The position numbers and the translations under genes are program-made. 64,000 nt of DNA from an uncultured Saprospiraceae bacterium (GTDB lineage: Bacteria; Bacteroidota; Bacteroidia; Chitinophagales; Saprospiraceae), in NCBI GenBank assembly GCA_937872385.1, contig CALMSO010000027.1, positions 186,001 through 250,000 of the forward strand. The letters are read 5' to 3'. The notes below the pieces were generated by a model, which did no database searches, was not told where the DNA came from, and was given only the letters and a program-made list of their open reading frames with translations. Positions 18,749 through 28,419 of the stretch are shown in pieces (the stretch's first letter is position 1; every line of letters begins with the position of its first letter).

Positions 18749-21700
18749 TTACAATCGGATACGCACAAAGCGCAGCGGTGTACTGCTGAGTGCAGCATCT
18801 ACTGTTTGCAGATAGTACGTTCCTGTCGGTAATGCTTGAATATCAAGGTTGAACAGATTCTGTCCGGGCTGTATCGCTACGGTTTGTCTGAGTACTGGCC
18901 TGCCATAGGCATCATAAACCATGATTTCGAGTGTCGGCTGCGGCAGCCTGCTATTGATTGCTACCTGCAATATTGCAGTGGTGTTTGGATTTGGATATAG
19001 ATGTACCTCGGGCTGGTGCTGCGTGCAGGGGGATGGCACAAAAACAACCGGCGAATATTCGAAACTTTTATCTAAGTCAACCGATTTTAGTCGAAAATAC
19101 TGGTTTTGCCATGTTTGGCCTATTGTATAGCTGTAGGTTTGCTTATAGTTAGAATTGGCTGACGTAGGTTTCACTATTCCTACCGGAGCAAAGTGCCGCC
19201 CGTCCTTGGAGGCTTCAATTTGATAGTGCTGAAGATTGCGCTCGGTAGCGGTTTCCCAATACAAAAATGCTTCGCAGGCCCGGTGGCGCGCTTCGAACGT
19301 GAGCAATTCAATGGGAAGCGTAATGGGGGTATCGAAATCTTCTACTTCGCCGTTTATAAAACTGCCGCCGGGAGTATTCGGTACAGGATTGGCGGATACG
19401 ACAAGCCGCGCAGCGTACATTCCGCCGGCTGTAGCCAAAAGCGGATCGGGCGTAACATTCGGAAATACATCCACACTAAACGGCCCTGATGCCGGGCTGG
19501 TAGCCATGCCACTGTAGAAATCGTCAAAGACCCCGTCGTTATCCCAGTCAAACCAAAGCCCGTAGTACATATTGGTATTGGCAGTATTGGTATTCAAAAT
19601 AAGCTGAATAGCGCCCGGATTGGGCGAGCCGATAATCAATTCGGTCGTGTTGAAAATCAAACCGTCGGCATCGTCATTCATATTGGTAGCGTTTTCGGCA
19701 TCGGGCGGGTTGATGCCAGCCCAGACTTGCACGCCGCTGGCAGGTATGGTGGCATTGGCGGGCGGCCAGATGGCAGGGTCAAGATTACCGAAGTCATTAT
19801 CACCCATTGGGCAGTCGCTGGAAAGGGTTACTTGTAAATCGCCTGGAGGCCTGAAGGCAAAGGGCCCTTGCCCAACAAATATATAGTACTCTGTGCCGGC
19901 TGAGGACATCCATTGCACTGCCGAGCCACCGCTGTTCTCTGTATCCGTACCTCTATTCATGGTGCCGTTGGTCGTGTGAAAGGGGGTCGTATTTTCATCA
20001 TTGAGGTCGAGGCACGTCAGCATAGCGCAGCTACCTTCAAAAAGTGCCATTTCTGTATCATAATTGGTAAAAGGAAAATTGCTGGTAGAAGCGGTTATGG
20101 TGCAACCATTGCCCGTGACCTTGTACCATACGCCATTTCTTCCGTCCGGATTATTGGGGCTGCAGGTCAGGGCGTCATTGGTAGCGGTATGCACATTTTG
20201 ATTGTACAAACTTTCGGTAAACCCCGGATTGGTTAAGTCAACAGCGCCTGCGCAGTCGTCATTCACAGGTGGCGATGCTGGAATAGGTAGCAGCTCCCAT
20301 GCCAGTTCTGTATCGCCAAATTGCCTTGATAGCCAAGGCGATACGATGAAATAAGCTTCCTGTGGGGAGCCGGTGGTATTATCAAAGGTATGGGTCGCAA
20401 ATCCCGCCGCATTAAAGCACATTTCTTGAGTTGTTCCGGGGCAACCTCCTCCCCAGCGCAGCGTTATGTCAGGGTCGCCAAAGCCCTCATTATCAAACAC
20501 TCTTATTTGAAAGCGATAGCCATCGGGCACCGTGATCGTAGCTACAAAATCCCGGAAAGTATGTCTTTTTGAAGAAGCAGCGTGGCAATGCCCGGCAATA
20601 TTTCCCACCATATCGGTATTATTTACTATGATAGGGCTGGTGAGCATATTCAAATTGATCGGATTGCTACAATCGTCACCCGCCGGAACGGAAGTAAGCG
20701 GGTCAATTTCCCAGTCTAACTGGAAAGGTCCATTTTGCGGGCCACCCACCAAAACGTAAATCGTTTCGGTAGAACCGGTCGTGTTGTCATAAAACTGGAG
20801 GTCGGTAACATTGACCGAAGTATAACAGCCATCCACTGTGGTAGTACCTGGGCAGGCACCGCCGCGGCGTAGTTCGAATCGTTCTTGAGGAATAACCACT
20901 GGCGTAAACACGCGCAGGCGATGCCCGTCGGGTACGTCTATCTGAGCTATAAAATCGGCATTTACAAATGCAGCGCAAGACATGTAGCTATCATTGGCGA
21001 AGCCCGCCAAAGAGCCGGTGAAAGAACCGGAATTTCCGGTAAATGTAACAATGTTGGCACAATTATCGCCGCCGGGTGTTGAAAAATGCCACTCCAAATT
21101 AAAAGCGCCACAATCCGTCAGGGCATCTCCCCACACTAAATAGTAGGCAGTTTGCGTCATAGCGGTCGTATTCTCGTACGACGACCACTCTGTGTCGGTT
21201 GTGGAGCAGGTGATTTCCGTAGTGCCGGGGCAGGCCCCGCCTACGCGCAAAGAGTGGGAAGAATTGAAATCATCGGAAGGTTTACGAATGTTCAACTGCT
21301 GTCCTGCTGGTACATCAATGGTAAAAACCATAGAAGGCGAATTATTGGGAATGCAAGTACCTGCAATATCGCCCCCAACATTGCCGCAAGTGTAGTAGGA
21401 CTGTGGACTACTCAGCATATTCAAATCAATGGCTTCTGTGCAATCATCCCCAACTGGCGGACTAATTTCCCAATCAATGGTGACATCCCCACAGGAAAAA
21501 GAAAACCTGTTCCAAATAATATAGTATAATGACTGAGTGACACCAGTCGTATTGGCGTAGAAAAAATTCTGATTATAAGCAGCGGTCACACAACTCAATT
21601 GAGTGGTGCCGGGGCACGCTCCGTCCTCTCGCAAAGAGGCTCCCATTAAAGTGAAAGAACCAGCCCCCCCTCTAATTCTCAAGTTTTGCCCATCTGGCAC

Positions 21701-21916
21701 ATCTATTCTAAAAATCAAGGAGCCAAAAGTACTAATACAAGTCGGTGCGGGCATAATATCTCCGCCAGTGGCACTACATGTATTATACGTTTGTGGGCTA
21801 CTCAGCGCCGTCAGGTCAATGATGGTACTACAATCATCTCCGCTTTGGGCATGTACACGAACTGTTGCTATGAGCATCAGAAATATCCAGCAATAAGGGG
21901 TGAAAGATGTCTTCAT
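18749..21916 (-). CDS. Large T9SS-secreted protein with tandem beta domains and GEVED domain
   Basis: 1055 residues. After a signal peptide (to about residue 24) four repeats of about 125 residues each begin with GDDC(S/T)..I(D/N)L and include VPDG(Q/H)xL, GGACPGTT and a D/ANTTG motif; a fifth, diverged unit starts PPVNDDCAGAVDL. A GEVED domain (SFINGEVEDFDTPI) follows, then FEARHRACEAFLYWETATERNLQHY and a type A T9SS sorting domain (about 970-1055: YPNPNT, VYDAYGRPV, LPTGTYYLQ). It is thus exported across the outer membrane by the type IX system. The repeats resemble pre-peptidase or carbohydrate-binding beta sandwiches; no catalytic domain is seen, so an adhesin-like role is inferred. Confidence 0.82.
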   Translation of the reverse strand: MKTSFTPYCWIFLMLIATVRVHAQSGDDCSTIIDLTALSSPQTYNTCSATGGDIMPAPTCISTFGSLIFRIDVPDGQNLRIRGGAGSFTLMGASLREDGACPGTTQLSCVTAAYNQNFFYANTTGVTQSLYYIIWNRFSFSCGDVTIDWEISPPVGDDCTEAIDLNMLSSPQSYYTCGNVGGDIAGTCIPNNSPSMVFTIDVPAGQQLNIRKPSDDFNSSHSLRVGGACPGTTEITCSTTDTEWSSYENTTAMTQTAYYLVWGDALTDCGAFNLEWHFSTPGGDNCANIVTFTGNSGSFTGSLAGFANDSYMSCAAFVNADFIAQIDVPDGHRLRVFTPVVIPQERFELRRGGACPGTTTVDGCYTSVNVTDLQFYDNTTGSTETIYVLVGGPQNGPFQLDWEIDPLTSVPAGDDCSNPINLNMLTSPIIVNNTDMVGNIAGHCHAASSKRHTFRDFVATITVPDGYRFQIRVFDNEGFGDPDITLRWGGGCPGTTQEMCFNAAGFATHTFDNTTGSPQEAYFIVSPWLSRQFGDTELAWELLPIPASPPVNDDCAGAVDLTNPGFTESLYNQNVHTATNDALTCSPNNPDGRNGVWYKVTGNGCTITASTSNFPFTNYDTEMALFEGSCAMLTCLDLNDENTTPFHTTNGTMNRGTDTENSGGSAVQWMSSAGTEYYIFVGQGPFAFRPPGDLQVTLSSDCPMGDNDFGNLDPAIWPPANATIPASGVQVWAGINPPDAENATNMNDDADGLIFNTTELIIGSPNPGAIQLILNTNTANTNMYYGLWFDWDNDGVFDDFYSGMATSPASGPFSVDVFPNVTPDPLLATAGGMYAARLVVSANPVPNTPGGSFINGEVEDFDTPITLPIELLTFEARHRACEAFLYWETATERNLQHYQIEASKDGRHFAPVGIVKPTSANSNYKQTYSYTIGQTWQNQYFRLKSVDLDKSFEYSPVVFVPSPCTQHQPEVHLYPNPNTTAILQVAINSRLPQPTLEIMVYDAYGRPVLRQTVAIQPGQNLFNLDIQALPTGTYYLQTVDAALSSTPLRFVRIRL

Positions 21917-22085
21917 GTTGTATAAATTTATAATTGTGGTTCTAACCGGTTTGCTCGTTTGTTAAATAGAATAGCATGACAGCCCAAGGCAGCCCGGATT
22001 CTATCCAGCGCAGCCTGATGCGTCGGCCTCAAGTAGGGTAACTACGCGGATTTTTGTGTCTATCTGTGAGGAAAACTCAGAAATG

Positions 22086-22129
22086 AAAAACGGATAAGAC
22101 GATCCCTTAGGACTGCCTTATCCGTTTTT
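22086..22129 (-). terminator. Hairpin terminator downstream of glyS
   Basis: AAAAACGGATAAG (22086-22098) pairs perfectly with CTTATCCGTTTTT (22117-22129) around an 18-base loop; T-runs on both sides make it usable on either strand. It lies 38 bp after the glyS stop. Confidence 0.8.
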
Positions 22130-22166
22130 GTGTATTGATAAAATGATACGGTAAAGGTACGTAAAC

Positions 22167-23720
22167 TTATCCGAGTAGTAGGGATTTCATATTCACTTTT
22201 TTATTTACAATTTCCTCTACCTTGTCAACGGGCACGCGTTCCTGCTGCATCGAGTCGCGCTCACGAAGGGTCACGGTATTGTCTTCAAGTGTCTGAAAAT
22301 CAACGGTTACGCAGTAGGGCGTGCCGATAGCATCCTGGCGGCGGTAGCGGCGGCCGATGGCGTCTTTCTCATCGTATTGCGTGAGGAAAGAAAATTTCAG
22401 TTGCTGCACAATGTCGCGGGCTTTGCCGGTGAGTTCTTCCTTGTTTTTGAGCAGCGGCAGCACGGCGCACTTCACAGGGGCAAGGGCCGGCGGCAGTTTC
22501 ATCACCACGCGGGTAGAGTCTTCGCCTTGGGCGTCGGGCACTACTTCTTCCTTCAGGGCATTGCTGAGCATGGCTAAGAACATCCGGTCGCAACCAATGG
22601 ACGTTTCCACTACGTGCGGTACGTAACTTTCGTTTTTTTCCGGATCAAAATATTGCAATTTTTTGCCCGACAATTCCTGGTGGCTGCGCAGGTCAAAATC
22701 GGTACGCGCATGAATGCCCTCCAATTCTTTGAATCCGAAAGGAAATTCAAACTCTATATCCACCGCCGCTTTCGCGTAGTGCGCCAAATTGAGATGATCA
22801 TGAAAGCGGAGCTTTGCTTCGGGCGTGCCGAGGGCCCGGTGCCACTTCATGCGGGTTTCTTTCCAGTAGGCGTACCACTCCATGTCGGTGCCAGGCGGTA
22901 TAAAAAACTGCATTTCCATCTGCTCAAATTCGCGCATCCGAAAGATGAACTGCCGCGCCACTATTTCATTGCGAAAAGCCTTCCCGATTTGCGCAATACC
23001 GAAAGGAATCTTCTGTCGGGTCGTCTTTTGCACATTCAAAAAATTGACAAAAATGCCCTGTGCGGTCTCGGGCCGCAGGTAGAGCTTTTCTTCTTCGCCG
23101 GCAATGTTGCCCAATTGGGTAGAAAACATGAGGTTGAATTGGCGCACGTCGGTCCAGTTGCGCGAGCCGCCTTCGGGGTCACCGATTTCGAGGTCTTCAA
23201 TGATGGCTTTGAGTTCGGTCATATCGCCTTTGGTCATGGCCGCAGCGAGGCGGTCTTCCACAGCCTGGCGCTCGGTGGCGTACTTCAGCACCCGCTCGTT
23301 GGTTTGCCGAAACATCGCCTCGTCAAAAGTCTCACCAAACCGCTTGCGCGCTTTTTCCACTTCCTTGTTGGCTTTATCTTCGAGTTTGTCCATGTAGCCC
23401 TCGATGAGTTGGTCGGCGCGGTAGCGTTTTTTGGTGTCTTTATTGTCAACCATCGGATCGTTGAAAGCGTCCACATGCCCTGAAGCCTTCCAGGTTTTGG
23501 GGTGCATAAAAATGGCCGCATCAATGCCCACAATGTTTTCGTGCATTTGCACCATTGCGCGCCACCAATATTCCTTGATGTTGTTTTTCAATTCTACACC
23601 ATAAGGGCCATAATCATACACGGCGCTCAAGCCATCATATATTTCACTCGATTGGTAAATAAAACCGTATTCTTTACAATGGGCGGTCAGCTTTTTAAAT
23701 AAATCCGCTTGTTGGCTCAT
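22167..23720 (-). CDS. glyS: Glycyl-tRNA synthetase, single-chain (eukaryotic/archaeal-like) type
   Basis: 517 residues from the ATG at 23720; an in-frame start at 23783 would add residues foreign to the family. Class II signatures: GFIYQSSEIYDGLSAVYDYG at the N terminus (motif 1 region), FGIAQIGKAFRNEI with MREFEQME (motif 2), and ETSIGCDRMF (motif 3). An anticodon-binding domain (APVKCAVLPLL onward) completes it. It charges tRNA-Gly as a homodimer and is the form used by Bacteroidota instead of GlyQ/GlyS tetramers. It stands alone with its own terminator. Confidence 0.95.
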   Translation of the reverse strand: MSQQADLFKKLTAHCKEYGFIYQSSEIYDGLSAVYDYGPYGVELKNNIKEYWWRAMVQMHENIVGIDAAIFMHPKTWKASGHVDAFNDPMVDNKDTKKRYRADQLIEGYMDKLEDKANKEVEKARKRFGETFDEAMFRQTNERVLKYATERQAVEDRLAAAMTKGDMTELKAIIEDLEIGDPEGGSRNWTDVRQFNLMFSTQLGNIAGEEEKLYLRPETAQGIFVNFLNVQKTTRQKIPFGIAQIGKAFRNEIVARQFIFRMREFEQMEMQFFIPPGTDMEWYAYWKETRMKWHRALGTPEAKLRFHDHLNLAHYAKAAVDIEFEFPFGFKELEGIHARTDFDLRSHQELSGKKLQYFDPEKNESYVPHVVETSIGCDRMFLAMLSNALKEEVVPDAQGEDSTRVVMKLPPALAPVKCAVLPLLKNKEELTGKARDIVQQLKFSFLTQYDEKDAIGRRYRRQDAIGTPYCVTVDFQTLEDNTVTLRERDSMQQERVPVDKVEEIVNKKVNMKSLLLG

Positions 23721-24253
23721 GGTGTATAGTTTAGTTGAATGGTTGAATGGTGTTTTTTGGTTTTGAAGTTGCAAATTTCGCAAAAAAACGGGCTTCTCGA
23801 AACCCGAGGCAGCATAAATCTGCGAACGAGGGGTATAAAAGCACCAGAAAGACTACGCTTTTTGTCATTATGCAAACTAAATAGCGCCGGTAGAATGGTA
23901 AAATAACTAATTGTAAATGGCTGTTTACTTTATAAACAATTGATTATCATTTATTTAAATTGAATACATTAAATAGCTAACCCGTTTGATGGCTACCGAC
24001 AAAAATCTCCGTCGGCATTGACAATTATCATTACTATTCCGGCTTGTATTTGGCATTTTTGCAATAGAAGCCCGCCAAAATTATAAAAAACCAAATTCGC
24101 TATTGGTAGCGGGGAAAATGTACCTGCGAAATTTTCTTCGTCGGCGAAAAATCGCTTATTTTACAGCATACGCAAATAAAACCACATAGCGAGCCGATGG
24201 CTGTTCATCTGCCGTTATAACAAAAATTTTACCATTGTAAAAAGTCATTTATT
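23721..24253. other. 533 bp divergent intergenic region between glyS and pckG
   Basis: Both neighbours start here, so it must hold two promoters. The stretch is AT-rich; no perfect TAnnTTTG box at a sensible distance was found for either gene. A small TTTTAC-CATT-GTAAAA hairpin lies close before the pckG start. No open frame or RNA gene was recognised. Confidence 0.5.
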
Positions 24254-26128
24254 ATGATGCAAACAACAAAAGCAACCCATGCCCTGGAGCAAGACTATTC
24301 GGCGCAAGTCAAGAATAAGGAACTGCTCAAATGGGTAGAAGACATGGCCAAACTTTGCCAGCCCGACAACGTCTATTGGTGCAACGGCTCGGAAGCAGAG
24401 TACCACACCCTCACCGAAATGCTGGTGGAAAAAGGCACCTTCATCCGCCTGAACCCCGAAAAGCGCCCCAATAGTTTCGCCTGTTTTTCGCACCCCAGCG
24501 ACGTGGCGCGCGTGGAAGATCGCACCTATATTTGTAGCCGCCTGAAAGAAGACGCCGGGCCCACCAACAACTGGATGGAACCCAAAGAAATGAAAGTTAC
24601 CCTCAACGGGCTATTCGACGGCTGTATGCGCGGGCGCACTATGTACGTGATTCCTTTCTGCATGGGCCCTATCGGCTCGCCGCTCTCGCACATTGGCGTG
24701 GAAATAACCGACTCGGAGTATGTGGTGGTCAATATGAAAATTATGACCCGCATGGGCCGCCCGGTAGTTGATGCCCTTGGCAACGGCGAATTCGTCAAAT
24801 GCCTGCACTCAGTGGGCGCGCCTTTAGAACCCGGGCAAGAAGACGTGAAATGGCCTTGCAATGCCAATACCAAGTACATCGTACACTTCCCAGAGGAGCG
24901 CTCGATTATGTCATACGGTAGTGGCTATGGTGGTAATGCCTTGTTGGGTAAAAAATGTTTTGCCCTGCGCATCGCCTCCACCATGGCCCGCGAAGAAGGC
25001 TGGCTCGCCGAGCACATGCTCATCATGGGCGTAGAAAATCCGCAGGGTGAAAAAAACTACGTAGCGGCAGCCTTTCCCAGTGCTTGTGGCAAGACCAACT
25101 TCGCCATGCTCATTCCGCCCAAAGCTTTAGACGGCTGGAAAGTGACTACCGTTGGCGACGACATCGCTTGGATTAAGCCAGGCCCCGATGGCAAACTTTA
25201 CGCCATCAACCCGGAAGCGGGCTACTTCGGCGTGGCGCCAGGTACCAATATGAAAACCAATCCCAATGCGATGGCTTCGATCGCCGAAAATTCTATTTTT
25301 ACCAATGTAGCCATTACCCCCGACGGCGATGTATGGTGGGAGGACATGACCAAGGAAGTACCCGATGGGCTAACCGACTGGCACGGTGCGCCTTACGACA
25401 AAAACAGCGGCAAACCCGCCGCACACCCCAACGCGCGCTTTACGGCACCGGCTTCGCAATGCCCCAGCATTGACGATCGCTGGGAAGACCCACAGGGCGT
25501 GCCCATTGCTGCCTTTATCTTCGGTGGCCGCCGTAGCACTACAGTGCCGTTGGTTTATCAATCGTTCAACTGGAGTTTCGGAGTGTATCTCGCTGCTACC
25601 ATGGGGTCGGAAATGACGGCCGCTGCCTTCGGCGAAATCGGTAAGGTGCGCCGCGATCCTTTTGCTATGCTGCCTTTCCTCGGCTATCACATGGCAGATT
25701 ATTTTAATCACTGGCTACAATTCGGGCGCGAACTGCCCAATGCGCCGCGCATTTTTGGCGTGAACTGGTTCCGCAAGGACGAAAACGGCAAGTTTGCTTG
25801 GCCGGGCTTCGGCGAAAACATGCGCGTGCTCAAGTGGATTGTCAGCCGGGTGAAAGGCCGCGCCTCGGCCGTAGAAAGCCCCATTGGCTGGATGCCTCGC
25901 TACAAAGACATGGACTGGAGCGGCATGGAAAATTTCAGCCAGGAAGACTTTCAGAAAATCATGTCGGTAGATCGAGAAAACTGGAAACAGGAAGTGGTGG
26001 GCCACGAGGAGTTGTTCTCGAAATTGTACGACAAGCTGCCGAAAGAATTCCTTTTTATGCGCGAACTGCTGCTCTCTTCTCTCTGGCGCTCGCCCGAGCA
26101 CTGGGAAGGCAGCGATGAACTGGGCTGA
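24254..26128 (+). CDS. pckG: Phosphoenolpyruvate carboxykinase (GTP)
   Basis: 624 residues, the normal size of the GTP-dependent enzyme, which interconverts oxaloacetate and phosphoenolpyruvate in gluconeogenesis. The P-loop reads FPSACGKTN (274-282) with the reactive Cys278 and Lys280 of the GTP class, followed by [11 protein letters not shown] for metal binding and [12 protein letters not shown]. Many Bacteroidota use the ATP-type PckA instead, so the GTP form is a useful taxonomic hint. A convergent terminator follows. Confidence 0.96.
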   Translation: MMQTTKATHALEQDYSAQVKNKELLKWVEDMAKLCQPDNVYWCNGSEAEYHTLTEMLVEKGTFIRLNPEKRPNSFACFSHPSDVARVEDRTYICSRLKEDAGPTNNWMEPKEMKVTLNGLFDGCMRGRTMYVIPFCMGPIGSPLSHIGVEITDSEYVVVNMKIMTRMGRPVVDALGNGEFVKCLHSVGAPLEPGQEDVKWPCNANTKYIVHFPEERSIMSYGSGYGGNALLGKKCFALRIASTMAREEGWLAEHMLIMGVENPQGEKNYVAAAFPSACGKTNFAMLIPPKALDGWKVTTVGDDIAWIKPGPDGKLYAINPEAGYFGVAPGTNMKTNPNAMASIAENSIFTNVAITPDGDVWWEDMTKEVPDGLTDWHGAPYDKNSGKPAAHPNARFTAPASQCPSIDDRWEDPQGVPIAAFIFGGRRSTTVPLVYQSFNWSFGVYLAATMGSEMTAAAFGEIGKVRRDPFAMLPFLGYHMADYFNHWLQFGRELPNAPRIFGVNWFRKDENGKFAWPGFGENMRVLKWIVSRVKGRASAVESPIGWMPRYKDMDWSGMENFSQEDFQKIMSVDRENWKQEVVGHEELFSKLYDKLPKEFLFMRELLLSSLWRSPEHWEGSDELG

Positions 26129-26151
26129 TTAAAAATCCTATTCAGCAATTC

Positions 26152-26184
26152 AAACCATAGCTCAAATCGTTTGGGCTATGGTTT
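26152..26184. terminator. Bidirectional terminator between pckG and glycosidase gene
   Basis: AAACCATAGC (26152-26161) and GCTATGGTTT (26175-26184) form a perfect 10 bp stem between two convergent genes; a T-run follows on the plus strand. The right arm overlaps the stop codon of the glycosidase gene. Confidence 0.8.
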
Positions 26185-28270
26185 ATTTTTTTACAAACTT
26201 CAAATGCTGTCGTTGCTCGTTGGCGGTGATGCGCAGCACATAAACGCCAGGTTGTAGGCGGCTGAGGTCTAATGTTTGCAGGCGTGCTGCTCTGTCCACC
26301 GGAAAAGTGCGGGTTTGGGCCAGCCTTCCTTGTATGTCAAATACCTCTACCTGAATCTGTGCGGTGCCGCCGGGTTTGTAAAATTCAAGATGCAGTGCAT
26401 CAGCCGCCGGATTGGGAAAAATATTTTGCACCAGTAAGGTAGAATCGCCGGGCGGATCGAGCGGGCCATCGTTGAAGACAAACACTAAGCGCGGCGGGTG
26501 CTCGCGGCGTTCGCGGGCATTCCAGTTGACGGGATTCGCGGATTCATTCAAATTGCGGAGTGCAAAGGAAATATCGGTCTGTCCCAGGATGAGTTGCTCG
26601 CGCACATAGTCAGTTACATCCCAGCGGTAGTAGCGCGGCTGCGGCGTATTGATCGTGGTTTGGTCAAGTAGGGGTAGCTCGTTGTTGTTGCGTACCGTCC
26701 AGCGCAGGGTATTTTCATTCCAAGGGAAATTGGATAAGCCAAAGGCTGCAACCGTCACGCCCTCTAATTCGCCGCCGAATACTTCGAGATGTACCGAAGT
26801 AATGCCCCGTTGGGCAGTTTCACAATCAAAACCGATATAGGTTTCGCGGTTGAAGCCGCTGTTGGGTGGGTCATTACGCAGGCGGGTTTGGAGGCGCTGC
26901 GGGTCGGTTTGTCCGTGTCGGATATTGCTAAATTCGCCGTCGCGCATATAAGCGTCCTGATTGGCGAAGAGGATATTCGGATCGTCGCTCACTAAGGGCC
27001 CAAGCTCGGTACGGAAAGGTACATTTACCGTAGCAATGCCGCCTTGCCCATCGCGTACGAGCATAAAAAGCCGATAATTATTGAGGTTTTCGGGGGCATT
27101 GAAAGTAATGGTGTTGCCGGTTTGTTCTATAATCAAGCCCGGGATACCCTCGAAAGTGGGCCCCGATACAAGCCCGCGGCTGCCTTCTTCGGGTCGAAAA
27201 ATAAATTCAAAACTGAGCGGGTCGCCGTCGGGGTCTTCGGCCCGGATGATGGCTACGTTGTCTTTTTCGGCTGTAAGCACGGGGCTTTGGCTGGCGCTTC
27301 GTCCGTTGATGGTCGCTTCCAGAATGCGTGGCGCGTGATTGCCGGTGTAGTCTTGTCCTGTCCATTGTGCTTGCATGACCTCTACTACCTGTGTGGCTTC
27401 GTCTTTTACAAAAAGCCCATACCAAGTGGGGGTTTGTTCAAATTTGCTACCCCACAAAAACACATACGACCCAATGCAGCGCTCGGTGTCTTTCAAAATA
27501 ACATTCTCGTAGCGGTCGCGGTAGGTTTGGGCCTTATTCGTACTGCTGGGTTCGATGGGTGCGCGCCAGGCAGTGAGCGGCGATTCCCACTGACCGTTGG
27601 GCCCCCATTCGGTGATGAGATAAGGAATGTCCCATTCGGCTTGGCGCAGCGCATTGCTTACGCCGCCGATAGAGCCGTAGGCATTCACGCCGATGATGTC
27701 GAGATCGGGGGCGCGCTCTTTGATAATGCGGGCTTTGTTGACATCAATGCCGGCGGTAACGGTAAGTGTAGGGTGCTGCCCGTCCTCTTCGTGAATCATT
27801 TTGGCAATGTCATTGATAGCATTCCAAACTTTGAGGTTGTAAACGCTCAGCCCCAGTTCTACTTCATTGCCAATACCCCAGGCTAACACAGCCGGGTGGT
27901 CTTTGTAGCGAATGACCCAGCGCCGGAAGTCTTCTAATTGGCGTTGCACGGCCGCCTCGTCGTCGTAATTGAACCCATGTGCCTGATGCCCCACCCATAG
28001 CCCTACGAGTACGGTCAGTCCGTTGGCTTGTGCTGCGTCGAGAATGGCTTGCGTGTCATTGCCTACGCCCCAGGTACGGATGGAGTTGCCGCCATGCTGT
28101 GGCACCCGGTCAATGAATTCTGTACCACCGGCACCTTTTACAAAATAAGGCTCACCGCCGCGCAACAATTGGTATTGTCCATCTTGGAAAATGACTTCTA
28201 CGGGCACAGGCTGCGCCGCCAGCGACAGGAACCAAATACTGAAAACGAACCAGAAAGCGTACTTCTTCAT
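26183..28270 (-). CDS. GH-A clan glycoside hydrolase (GH2/GH5-like barrel) with T9SS tail
   Basis: 695 residues. Signal peptide 1-19, then a TIM barrel (about 30-320) with GIGNEVE (Asn135, Glu136 as acid/base) and YLITEWGP (Glu221 as nucleophile), the geometry of clan GH-A retaining enzymes such as GH2 beta-galactosidases or GH5. A cadherin-like section with AEDPDGDPLSFEF (about 330-420) and a DNRLRE-like domain (about 440-590) follow, then a type A T9SS sorting domain (IFPNPAADALHLEF, LQPGVYVLRI). The product is expected at the cell surface or secreted. Specificity is unknown. The lipoprotein gene 150 bp upstream on the same strand and the SusCD region beyond it suggest polysaccharide use. 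Confidence 0.8.
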   Translation of the reverse strand: MKKYAFWFVFSIWFLSLAAQPVPVEVIFQDGQYQLLRGGEPYFVKGAGGTEFIDRVPQHGGNSIRTWGVGNDTQAILDAAQANGLTVLVGLWVGHQAHGFNYDDEAAVQRQLEDFRRWVIRYKDHPAVLAWGIGNEVELGLSVYNLKVWNAINDIAKMIHEEDGQHPTLTVTAGIDVNKARIIKERAPDLDIIGVNAYGSIGGVSNALRQAEWDIPYLITEWGPNGQWESPLTAWRAPIEPSSTNKAQTYRDRYENVILKDTERCIGSYVFLWGSKFEQTPTWYGLFVKDEATQVVEVMQAQWTGQDYTGNHAPRILEATINGRSASQSPVLTAEKDNVAIIRAEDPDGDPLSFEFIFRPEEGSRGLVSGPTFEGIPGLIIEQTGNTITFNAPENLNNYRLFMLVRDGQGGIATVNVPFRTELGPLVSDDPNILFANQDAYMRDGEFSNIRHGQTDPQRLQTRLRNDPPNSGFNRETYIGFDCETAQRGITSVHLEVFGGELEGVTVAAFGLSNFPWNENTLRWTVRNNNELPLLDQTTINTPQPRYYRWDVTDYVREQLILGQTDISFALRNLNESANPVNWNARERREHPPRLVFVFNDGPLDPPGDSTLLVQNIFPNPAADALHLEFYKPGGTAQIQVEVFDIQGRLAQTRTFPVDRAARLQTLDLSRLQPGVYVLRITANEQRQHLKFVKK

Positions 28271-28351
28271 AGCTATAAGATTCTAAAATTGCAAAATTGA
28301 GGAATACGAGCACTGAGGCCGATGCCAGCACACATCTTGGATTTGAAAACA

Positions 28352-28387
28352 GAAAGCCAACCCTTCAGGATGAAAGAGTCGGCTTTC
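28352..28387 (-). terminator. Hairpin terminator after surface lipoprotein gene
   Basis: GAAAGCC and GGCTTTC (28352-28358, 28381-28387) with extra partial pairing enclose a loop; on the minus strand it lies 33 bp after the stop codon of the lipoprotein gene. Confidence 0.55.
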
Positions 28388-28419
28388 CGGGTTGTTTTGA
28401 TTTTTATGGATAAAGCCCT

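Noticed and set aside
22614-23483. 289-codon open frame on the plus strand
   Set aside because: It is antisense to glyS, whose class II motifs are unambiguous.
27044-27886. 280-codon open frame on the plus strand
   Set aside because: Antisense to the GH-A glycosidase gene, with catalytic motifs in the minus frame only.
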